Assembly: GCF_014204715.1 (NCBI RefSeq)
Contig: NZ_JACHLY010000001.1
Span: 1,953,001-2,017,000 of the forward strand
Reading direction: 5' to 3'
Source of the DNA: Streptomonospora salina
Lineage (GTDB): Bacteria; Actinomycetota; Actinomycetes; Streptosporangiales; Streptosporangiaceae
DNA: 64,000 nucleotides
Below the pieces are notes generated by a model that saw only the letters and a program-made list of their open reading frames with translations, ran no database searches and was not told the DNA's origin. A program made the position numbers and the translations under genes. Shown piece after piece: positions 1-6,817 of this stretch; the stretch's first letter is position 1; every line of letters starts with the position of its first letter.

Positions 1-593
1 CCGCGCTCGTGCAGCCCGTCGCGCAGTGCGCGGACGGCCGCGGCGCGGCTCTGCACCATGCCCCGGGCGTCGGGATTGACGATCAGGTCGACGTAGCGCC
101 GGCGGACCCGCGCCTCGGGGTCGGTCAGGCCCTTGTGCTTCTCCGGCAGCGGCCGCAGGCACTTCGCCGTCAGGGACCAGGACTCGACCATCACCGACAG
201 CTCACCGCGCCGGGAGGTGATGACCTCGCCTTCCACACCCACGTGGTCGCCCAGGTCGACGTCGCCCTTCCAGGCCGCCAGCGCGTCATCGCCCAGCCGG
301 TCCAGCGACAGCATCACCTGCAGGTCGCCGGTGGAGTCGCGCAGCGTGGCGAAGCACAGCTTGCCGCCGGTGCGGTAGAGCATGACGCGCCCGGCGACGC
401 CGACGCGCTCGCCGGTGCCCGAATCGGCGGCGAGGTCCCCGTGTTTCTCGCGGATCGCCGCCACCGTGGTGGTGCGCGGGAACCCGAGCGGGTAGGGGTC
501 GACCCCCTCCGCGCGCAGGCGGTCCAGCTTCTCGCGCCGGACCCGCATCTGTTCGGGCAGGTCGTCGTAGGCTTCGTCCAGTCCTTCGCTCAC
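1..593 (-). CDS. lysS: Lysyl-tRNA synthetase, N-terminal part (cut by window edge)
   Basis: Class II lysyl-tRNA synthetase, which charges tRNA-Lys in the cytosol. About 197 N-terminal residues are visible. After a short N-terminal helix (motif RREKLDRLRAEG) comes the OB-fold anticodon-binding domain, with the typical strands 'GRVMLYRTGGKLCFATLRD', 'GDHVGVEGEV', 'SRRGELSV' and 'LTAKCLRPLPEKHKGLTDPE', then 'RRRYVDLI' at the entry to the catalytic core, which lies outside the window. I chose the GTG at 593. It follows coaX by 55 bases on the same strand. A TAGGAT box ends exactly 7 bases before the start and no good ribosome binding site is seen, so it may have its own leaderless transcript. LysS itself is secure; only the C-terminal two thirds are unseen. 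Confidence 0.95.
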   Translation of the reverse strand, partial: MSEGLDEAYDDLPEQMRVRREKLDRLRAEGVDPYPLGFPRTTTVAAIREKHGDLAADSGTGERVGVAGRVMLYRTGGKLCFATLRDSTGDLQVMLSLDRLGDDALAAWKGDVDLGDHVGVEGEVITSRRGELSVMVESWSLTAKCLRPLPEKHKGLTDPEARVRRRYVDLIVNPDARGMVQSRAAAVRALRDGLHER

Positions 594-600
594 GGTGGGA

Positions 601-606
601 ATCCTA
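601..606 (-). promoter_or_regulatory. Candidate -10 box of a leaderless lysS transcript
   Basis: TAGGAT on the minus strand fits the actinobacterial TAnnnT -10 pattern. Transcription starting about 7 bases downstream would begin at the GTG of lysS. No clear -35 is visible. Confidence 0.35.
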
Positions 607-648
607 TCGGCCCGGGGCGGGTGGCCCCGACGTGCGACGCCTCCGCCG

Positions 649-1428
649 TCAGGAGTTGCGCTGGTAGACCAGGCGCAGACCCACGAGCGTGAGCCAGGGC
701 TCGTGCACGTCCACCGTCTCGCATTCGCCGACCACCATCGGCGCCAGGCCGCCCGTGGCCACCACGGTCACCTCGTCGACGTCGTCGGTCAGCTCCTGGG
801 CCATGCGGTCGACGATGCCGTCGACCTGCCCGGCGAATCCGAAGACGATGCCCGAACGCAGCGCCTCCGTCGTATTCTTGGCCACCACCGAGCGGGGCTT
901 GACCAGCTCCACCATGTGCAACTGGGCACCCCGCCGCGACAGCGCCTCCACCGAGATGTCGATACCGGGCGCGATCGCGCCGCCCACGTACTCGCCCTTG
1001 GCGCTGACGGCGTCGAAGGTCGTCGCGGTACCGAAGTCCACCACCACGGCCGGCCCGCCGTACTGCTGCACCGCCGCCAGCGCGTTGACGATGCGGTCGC
1101 TGCCGACCTCCTTGGGGTTGTCCATGCGCACAGGCACCCCGGTCTTCACCCCGGGCTCGACGATGACCGCCGCGACGTCGCCGAAGTGGCGGCGGAACAT
1201 CTCGCGCATCTCGTGCTGGACCGACGGCACCGAGCAGCACAGGGCGATGCCGTCGATCTGCCCGTCGCCGATGACGGAGCTGCCCCGGATCAGCCCGTGC
1301 AGTACGACGGCCCACTCGTCTGCGGTGCGGCGCGCCTCGGTGGAGACGCGCCAATGCTCGACCAGCAGCTCGCCGTCGAAGAGACCGAGAACCGTGTGCG
1401 AGTTGCCGACGTCGATCGCAAGGAGCAT
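649..1428 (-). CDS. coaX: Type III pantothenate kinase
   Basis: Phosphorylates pantothenate to 4'-phosphopantothenate, the first step of coenzyme A synthesis. The type III (CoaX) family shows as an N-terminal phosphate-binding DVGNSHT (about residues 6-12), a GSDRIVN motif near 105, and DFGTATTFD near 130, all of the ASKHA fold. Its 259 aa match the usual 255-265. The ATG at 1428 is preceded by an AGGAGAGG ribosome binding site about 7 bases away. It lies 32 bases after nadBC and shares a run of genes with panC, which makes its substrate, so CoA and NAD precursor synthesis are transcribed together. Confidence 0.96.
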   Translation of the reverse strand: MLLAIDVGNSHTVLGLFDGELLVEHWRVSTEARRTADEWAVVLHGLIRGSSVIGDGQIDGIALCCSVPSVQHEMREMFRRHFGDVAAVIVEPGVKTGVPVRMDNPKEVGSDRIVNALAAVQQYGGPAVVVDFGTATTFDAVSAKGEYVGGAIAPGIDISVEALSRRGAQLHMVELVKPRSVVAKNTTEALRSGIVFGFAGQVDGIVDRMAQELTDDVDEVTVVATGGLAPMVVGECETVDVHEPWLTLVGLRLVYQRNS

Positions 1429-1460
1429 CTAAGGCCTCTCCTGGTGGATTGTGCAGGATC

Positions 1461-4064
1461 TCAGCGAATGTCCCGGAGATCGAGCGCGATGTCCAGCGCT
1501 GGGCTGGAATGGGTCAGCGCCCCTACCGCCAGATAGTCGACTCCCGTCGCGGCGACCTCCGCGGCGTCGGCGAACCGCAGTCCGCCGCTGGACTCCAGCC
1601 GCGCGCGCCCGGCCACCAGGGCCACGGCCGCGCGCAGCTCGCCGACCGTGAAGTTGTCCAGCAGGATCTCCTCGGCGCCCGCGGACAGGGCCGGCTCGAT
1701 CTGGTCGATCCGGTCGACCTCGACCTCCAGGGGGACGCCGGGGAACGCGCTGCGCACCGCGCGCACGGCCGCGGCCACGCCGCCGGCGGCCACCACGTGG
1801 TTGTCCTTGATCAGCGCCGCGTCCGCCAGACCGAAGCGGTGGTTGACACCGCCGCCGCAACGCACCGCGTACTTCTCCAGCGCGCGCAGGCCCGGGTGCG
1901 TCTTGCGGCTGTCGCGGACCCGCGCCCGCGTGCCCGCCGCCGCCTCGACCCACCGGGCCGTCGCCGTCGCGATCCCCGACAGGTGGGTGAGGATGTTCAG
2001 CGCCGTGCGCTCGGCGGTGAGCAGGTCGCGCGTGCGGGCGGTCACGCTCATCAGCACGTCGCCGCGAGCCGCTGCGCCGCCGTCGGCGACGTGGCGCTCG
2101 ACCTCCATGAGGCCGCCGGTGACCTCGGCGAAAACGAGCTCGGCCACCGCCAGCCCGGCCGGTACCCCATCGGCGCGCGCCACCACGTCGGCGGTGCGGA
2201 TCTGGGTGGCCGGGATGGTGGCGGCGGTCGTGACATCGGCGCCGCGACCCCCGGACCCCCCGGGCAGGCTCAGGTCCTCGTCCAAGGCCGCGCGCACGCT
2301 CCGCAGCACACCTGCGGCGCCTCCGCCGCTGTGGCCACCGGAGCGGGCGAGCGCCGCCAGCTCGGCGCCGAGCGGACCCTCCAGCGGCGCCGACGCGACC
2401 GGCGCCTGCCCACGGGGCCCGTCGATCCCGACCCGGACGTTGATCCGGGCCGGGACCGGGGCCGCCGGTCCGTGCTCGGCGGCGCGGTCGTCGGCGCGGA
2501 CCCGCAGCAGGGCCGCGCCGAGCAGCGTCGCGGCCACCGTGAACAGGTTCGTCGCCTCCCAGGAGGCCGTCCCGGGTTCGGCGGTGTCGTTGGCGGGGTC
2601 CGCGGCCACCGCGGCGAGCTCGCCGAGCGCAGCGCGCAGCCCCTCCTCGTCGCGCACCACGCCCGCATAGCGCGACATCACGGCGCGGATCCGGGACGCG
2701 TTCTCGGGGGCGACCAAGCCGCCCCGGCCTTCGGGCTCCGCCGCCGCAGGCAGCGGATCCGCGGCCGCCGCGGCGGTGCGCTCGGCCACGTCCCCGGCCG
2801 CGCGGTGGGCGAAGACCACGCTTTCCAGCAGCGAGTTCGAGGCCAGCCGGTTGGCGCCGTGGACGCCCGTGCGGGCGACCTCGCCGACCGCGTAGAGGCC
2901 GCTGACACCGGTGCGCCCCCGCAGGTCGGTGCGCAGCCCGCCGGAGGCGTAGTGCGCGGCGGGCGCCACCGGGATCAGGTCGGTCACCGGGTCCACACCG
3001 TGCTTGCGGCACGCGGCGAGGATGGTCGGGAAGCGCTCCTCCCACATCCGCGCGCCGAAGTGGCGCGCGTCCAGCAGCACGTGGTCGGCGCCGGTGCGCG
3101 CCATCGCCTCGGCGGCGCCCCGCGCGACCACGTCGCGGGGGGCGAGGTCGGCCGATTCGTGCAGGTCGGCCATGAAGCGTTCACCGTCGGTGTCCAGCAG
3201 GAACGCGCCCTCGCCGCGCACGGCTTCGGAGATCAGCGGCTGCTGGCCGCGCGCCTGCGCGCCCAGCCACAGCACGGTGGGGTGGAACTGGACGAACTCC
3301 AGGTCCTCGGCCGCGGCGCCGGCCCGCAGGCCCAGCGCCAGACCGTCGCCCGTGGAGACCTCGGGATTGGTGGTCGAAGCGAAGACCTGGCCGATGCCGC
3401 CCGTCGCGAGCACGACCGCGCGCGCCCGCACCCGGCCCACGCCGCCGCGCTCGCCCTCGCCGATGACGTGGACGGTGACGCCCGCGGCGGAGGGCTCCGC
3501 GCCCGGACCGGCGGGGCGAGCGGTCAGCAGGTCGGGGGCGAAGGCGTGCTCGATCACCTCGATGCGGGGGTCGGCGGTGACGGCGTGGATGAGCGCCCGC
3601 TCGATCTCGGCTCCGGTGGCGTCGCCGCCGGCGTGGGCGATGCGGCGGGCCCGGTGGCCGCCCTCGCGGGTCAGCGCCAGGCGGCCGTCGTCGGTGCGGT
3701 CGAACGCCGTACCGTGCTCGACCAGCCAGCGCAGCGCTTCGGGGCCGACGGTGACCAGCGTCCGCACGGCCTGCGGGTCGCACAGTTCCCGCCCGGCGAC
3801 GACGGTGTCGACCATGTGCGACAGCGGCGCGTCGGACGGGTCGGTCACGGCCGCGATGCCGCCCTGGGCCCATCGCGTCGAACCGGTGGACAGCAGATCC
3901 TTGGTGACCAGCACCACCCGTCCCCGCGGGGATACCTCGGTGTAGCGCAGGGCGGTGCTGAGCCCGGCGATGCCGGATCCGACGACCACGGCGTCGGCCG
4001 ACGCCGTCCACCCCGGTTCGGGGGCGGTCAGCCGGCGCGGCGGTTCGGGCAGCGTCTCCGACAC
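1461..4064 (-). CDS. nadB-nadC: L-aspartate oxidase / quinolinate phosphoribosyltransferase fusion (NadB-NadC)
   Basis: One open frame of 867 codons encodes two NAD-biosynthesis enzymes that are usually separate. Residues 1-518 are L-aspartate oxidase: FAD-binding GSGIAGLS near 29, STRWAQGGIAA, EFVQFHPT, LAPRDVVARG, HYASGG and GVHGANRLASNSLLE, so the usual active-site histidines and arginines are present. The C-terminal RGxHxRxDFP-type tail of stand-alone NadB is absent. A linker rich in Ala, Gly and Pro follows (about 519-583), then complete quinolinate phosphoribosyltransferase (about 584-867) with RTALNILTHLSGIAT, DSRKTHPGLR, KYAVRCGGGVNHR and the C-terminal ESSGGL. No stop codon separates the halves. 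The GTG start has an AAAGGAGG site at ideal spacing. nadA is not seen here. Confidence 0.93.
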   Translation of the reverse strand: MSETLPEPPRRLTAPEPGWTASADAVVVGSGIAGLSTALRYTEVSPRGRVVLVTKDLLSTGSTRWAQGGIAAVTDPSDAPLSHMVDTVVAGRELCDPQAVRTLVTVGPEALRWLVEHGTAFDRTDDGRLALTREGGHRARRIAHAGGDATGAEIERALIHAVTADPRIEVIEHAFAPDLLTARPAGPGAEPSAAGVTVHVIGEGERGGVGRVRARAVVLATGGIGQVFASTTNPEVSTGDGLALGLRAGAAAEDLEFVQFHPTVLWLGAQARGQQPLISEAVRGEGAFLLDTDGERFMADLHESADLAPRDVVARGAAEAMARTGADHVLLDARHFGARMWEERFPTILAACRKHGVDPVTDLIPVAPAAHYASGGLRTDLRGRTGVSGLYAVGEVARTGVHGANRLASNSLLESVVFAHRAAGDVAERTAAAAADPLPAAAEPEGRGGLVAPENASRIRAVMSRYAGVVRDEEGLRAALGELAAVAADPANDTAEPGTASWEATNLFTVAATLLGAALLRVRADDRAAEHGPAAPVPARINVRVGIDGPRGQAPVASAPLEGPLGAELAALARSGGHSGGGAAGVLRSVRAALDEDLSLPGGSGGRGADVTTAATIPATQIRTADVVARADGVPAGLAVAELVFAEVTGGLMEVERHVADGGAAARGDVLMSVTARTRDLLTAERTALNILTHLSGIATATARWVEAAAGTRARVRDSRKTHPGLRALEKYAVRCGGGVNHRFGLADAALIKDNHVVAAGGVAAAVRAVRSAFPGVPLEVEVDRIDQIEPALSAGAEEILLDNFTVGELRAAVALVAGRARLESSGGLRFADAAEVAATGVDYLAVGALTHSSPALDIALDLRDIR

Positions 4065-4114
4065 CGCGGAGCCTCCTTTGCGGCGGGTGCCGCGCCCGTC
4101 GCCCGCGCAGCGGT

Positions 4115-4990
4115 TCACAGGGAGAGCGGCACGTTGTCGATCAGCCTGGTCCGCCCGACGCGTGCCGCCACGAGAAGCACGGCTTCGCCGCGGAAGTCGC
4201 CGGGGACCTCCGCGAACGTGGCAGCGTCGACCAGGGCCAAGTAGTCCACGGTGACCGGTGGGTCGCCCGCGGCGGCTTCGTCGAGGACGGCGCGGGCCGC
4301 ACTGAGGATACCGACCGGGCCCGTCACGGACGCGTCCGCCCCCGCCAGCAGCGCACGGGACAGCGACAGGGCGCTGCGGCGCTCCTCGGGGCCGAGGTAG
4401 GCGTTGCGGCTGGAGGAGGCGAGGTTGTCGGAATCGCGCATGGTCGGCGCCGCGACGATGTCCACGGGCATGTTCAGGTCGCGGACCATGCGGCGCACCA
4501 GCGCGAGCTGCTGGGCGTCCTTCTGGCCGAACACGGCGACATCCGGCCGCACCAGGTTGAACAGCTTGCCGACCACGGTGAGGACGCCGCCGAAGAAGCC
4601 CGGGCGGAACTCGCCCTCCAGCACGCGGCCCATCTCGCCGGGGTCGACGCGCACGATCTGCTCGCCGGGGTACATGTCCTCCACCGACGGCGCGAACACC
4701 AGGGCGGCGCCCTCCTCGGCGCACACCCGCATGTCGGCGTCGAGGTCGCGCGGATAGCTCCCGTAGTCCTCGCCGGGGCCGAACTGCAGCGGATTGACGA
4801 AGACGCTGACCACGAGCGTGTCGGCCTGCTCGCGGGCGGCGGCCATCAGTGCGCGGTGCCCGCCGTGCAGTGCGCCCATGGTGGGCACCAGCGCCACGCG
4901 GCCTTCGGTTTTCGGGCGCAGGAAGGCCAGTTCATCGGGTGTACGGGCGAGCGCGGGGCCACCGCGGGGTGCGTCCGGTGCGTCGGTCAT
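4115..4990 (-). CDS. panC: Pantothenate synthetase
   Basis: Joins pantoate and beta-alanine with ATP to make pantothenate. It is a nucleotidyltransferase of 291 aa with PTMGALHGGH (HIGH-type motif, about residues 36-45), VSVFVNPLQFGPGEDYGSYPR, the pantoate-binding FGQKDAQQL, and SSRN in place of the KMSKS loop. It starts with ATG at 4990 and lies 31 bases after the DUF2520 gene and 50 bases before nadBC in the same operon. It supplies the substrate of CoaX three genes on. Confidence 0.97.
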   Translation of the reverse strand: MTDAPDAPRGGPALARTPDELAFLRPKTEGRVALVPTMGALHGGHRALMAAAREQADTLVVSVFVNPLQFGPGEDYGSYPRDLDADMRVCAEEGAALVFAPSVEDMYPGEQIVRVDPGEMGRVLEGEFRPGFFGGVLTVVGKLFNLVRPDVAVFGQKDAQQLALVRRMVRDLNMPVDIVAAPTMRDSDNLASSSRNAYLGPEERRSALSLSRALLAGADASVTGPVGILSAARAVLDEAAAGDPPVTVDYLALVDAATFAEVPGDFRGEAVLLVAARVGRTRLIDNVPLSL

Positions 4991-5021
4991 GGGGCTGTCT
5001 TTCCGGTTGCGGGGGATCGCC

Positions 5022-5912
5022 TCACGTCTGGAGGACGTCCAGCAGGCGTTCGGCGTCGTGGGGCTTGAGCAGTCCGGCGGCCAGCGCGCGGTCGGCGGTC
5101 AGGCGCGCCAGTGCCACGTAGGCCGGCACGCTTTCGGGCGAGTGCCGGTGCAGCTCGGCGAGGTGGGCGGAGACGGTTTCGGTGTCGCCGCGCAGAACCG
5201 GCCCGCTGAGGCCGTCCATGCCCAGCCGCAGCCCGTTGTCCAGGGCGGCGCCCAGCAGGGGGCCGAGCATGCGGGAGGGGTGCTCGACGCCGGCCGCCTG
5301 CAGCAGCGAAGCGCTTTCGGCGACCAGGGTGACCAGGTGATTCGCTCCCCCGGCCAGAGCCGTGTGGTAGAGGGTTCGGTGTTCCTCGGCGATCCACACG
5401 GGTTCGGCGCCCATCTCGACGACCAGGGCTTCGGCGATGGGGCGCAGCGCCTCGGGGGCGGTCGCGCCGAAGGAGCAGCTGGCCAGCCGGTCGACGTCCT
5501 CGTCGCGACCGGTGAAGGTCATCACGGGGTGCAGCGCGAGGGGCAGGCCGCCGGCGGCGGTCGCGGGCGCGAGGACGCTGTAGCCGTGAGCGCCGCTGGT
5601 ATGCACCAGGAAGGTGCCGCCGACGTCGGTTCCGGTCTCGACGAGTCCGCGTACGAGCGGTTCGAGTGCGTCGTCGGGAACGGTCAACAGGACCAGGTCG
5701 GACTCGGCGACGACCTCGGCGGGCTCGGCCACACGTGCCGACGGCAGGCGCCGGCCCACGCGCTCGCGCGAGCCCTCGGATACCGCGGAGGCGGCCACCA
5801 CCCGGTGGCCCGCCCGCGCCAGCGCCGCTCCCAGCACCGACCCGACCCGTCCGGCGCCGACGACGCCGACCCGCAGCCGCGCGGGCCGCTGGGCGTTCTC
5901 TGCCTGCTGCAT
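5022..5912 (-). CDS. Rossmann-like / DUF2520 domain protein
   Basis: A 296-aa cytosolic protein with an N-terminal Rossmann motif GVVGAGRVGSVLG (about residues 15-27) and a C-terminal helical DUF2520 region beginning near ALHPVMTFTGRDEDV and continuing through HTALAGGANHLVTLV. The fold is that of pyrroline-5-carboxylate-reductase or ketopantoate-reductase-like dehydrogenases. The gene is typically the immediate upstream neighbour of panC in actinobacteria, which suggests a role linked to pantoate supply, but no reaction can be assigned from sequence. ATG at 5912; it lies 31 bases from panC. Confidence 0.88.
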   Translation of the reverse strand: MQQAENAQRPARLRVGVVGAGRVGSVLGAALARAGHRVVAASAVSEGSRERVGRRLPSARVAEPAEVVAESDLVLLTVPDDALEPLVRGLVETGTDVGGTFLVHTSGAHGYSVLAPATAAGGLPLALHPVMTFTGRDEDVDRLASCSFGATAPEALRPIAEALVVEMGAEPVWIAEEHRTLYHTALAGGANHLVTLVAESASLLQAAGVEHPSRMLGPLLGAALDNGLRLGMDGLSGPVLRGDTETVSAHLAELHRHSPESVPAYVALARLTADRALAAGLLKPHDAERLLDVLQT

Positions 5913-6119
5913 CGCACCCCGTTCCAGTCCACTCGGGTACCGGACATCTGCGCGGCCAGCTTACTGACCGCCCGCGGTGCCCAGACCACACCGCCCGCCG
6001 ACGGGGGTGCGCAGTGATCGGTGTCTCGCGCGAGCGCGGCCCGGGCTGCGGCCCGCCCCGGAGGCCCGGGGCGGCGCGATCGGCCTTTCCGCCGTTCAGG
6101 GAAGCCCTGAACAGCGCGA

Positions 6120-6148
6120 AGCCGGCGCCGCCCTGGGCGGCGCCGGCT
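6120..6148 (-). terminator. GC-rich hairpin downstream of the small chaplin gene
   Basis: A perfect 13-bp stem (6120-6132 with 6136-6148) and a 3-base loop, 48 bases after the chaplin stop. There is no T-run, as is common in high-GC actinobacteria. It probably isolates the chaplin transcript from the DUF2520-panC operon. Confidence 0.6.
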
Positions 6149-6195
6149 CGCGGTGCTCGGCACTGCCTCCGCTCAGCGGGGGCAGGGAGCCGGTG

Positions 6196-6438
6196 CTACT
6201 CCCAGACCATCGCGCCGGACTTGTGGCAGGAGCCCCCGCCGTTGCCGAGGACGCCGATGCCGTTGCCGCAGACGTTGACCGGGACGTTCAGGTCGGCCAC
6301 GACCTGGTTCCCGCCCAGGACCGAGCCGTTTCCGGAGGTCATGATGTCGTCGTCGGCAGACGCGCTCGGCGCGCTCGCGAGGATCGCGCCGGCCGCGGCG
6401 GCGGCGAGGGCACTGGCGGCCAGAGTCTTCTTCAGCAC
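6196..6438 (-). CDS. Small secreted chaplin-like protein
   Basis: An 80-aa precursor with a Lys-start signal peptide (about residues 1-28, cleaved near ASADD) and one chaplin (DUF320-type) domain with GNGSVLGGNQVVADLNVPV, CGNGIGVLG and a C-terminal Cys. The two cysteines at 57 and 71 match the disulfide pair of short chaplins. Chaplins are hydrophobic proteins that assemble into amyloid films on aerial hyphae and spores. The domain is a little shorter than Streptomyces ChpD-H. The GTG start has AAGGGG upstream. It has its own regulated-looking promoter region and terminator, so it stands apart from the biosynthetic genes on both sides. Confidence 0.85.
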   Translation of the reverse strand: MLKKTLAASALAAAAAGAILASAPSASADDDIMTSGNGSVLGGNQVVADLNVPVNVCGNGIGVLGNGGGSCHKSGAMVWE

Positions 6439-6501
6439 GTGGATTTCCCCTTGATCCAGGCCGGGCGGACACGGCCCACCCGACAGGTTCGACTGTACGT
6501 G

Positions 6502-6526
6502 AGAACGCGATTACCCCTCGCGTTCT
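6502..6526. promoter_or_regulatory. Perfect inverted repeat upstream of the small chaplin gene
   Basis: A 9-bp perfect inverted repeat (AGAACGCGA / TCGCGTTCT) with a 7-base spacer, centred about 75 bases before the chaplin start. This is the size and position of an operator for a dimeric regulator. No regulator can be named. Confidence 0.45.
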
Positions 6527-6817
6527 GGTCACCAATCTAGTCACCGGCACGGGGGCTCGTCCCGCTTTTCGGCCAACTCGGCGAATACGAATAACTAGCT
6601 GCATTCATTCAGCCACTGTCCGTTGCGCCTATTGTCCTGACATTCCCCCACGAACCGCCGGGGACACCGGGGGTCGCGCGACACCGATCCGCTCCTCTAG
6701 TGATACACGCCACATCTGCCCAGGGGCCGGGGGACCCGCCGCAGGAGTCCGATCCCCGGCACAGCCGCGCGTGTCGCACCGGCGGACCGGCACGGGGCCG
6801 GGGAAGGCCGGGGACGG
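6527..6817. other. Intergenic stretch between PH-domain gene and chaplin control region
   Basis: No convincing gene. The part near 6560-6620 is AT-richer than its surroundings, as expected of a promoter region for the minus-strand chaplin. I see no clear terminator for the PH-domain gene and no RNA gene. Confidence 0.5.

Noticed and set aside
1449-4244. Long plus-strand open frame opposite nadBC and panC
   Set aside because: Antisense shadow of high-GC coding sequence; low-complexity Arg/Gly/Ala translation and no family motifs.
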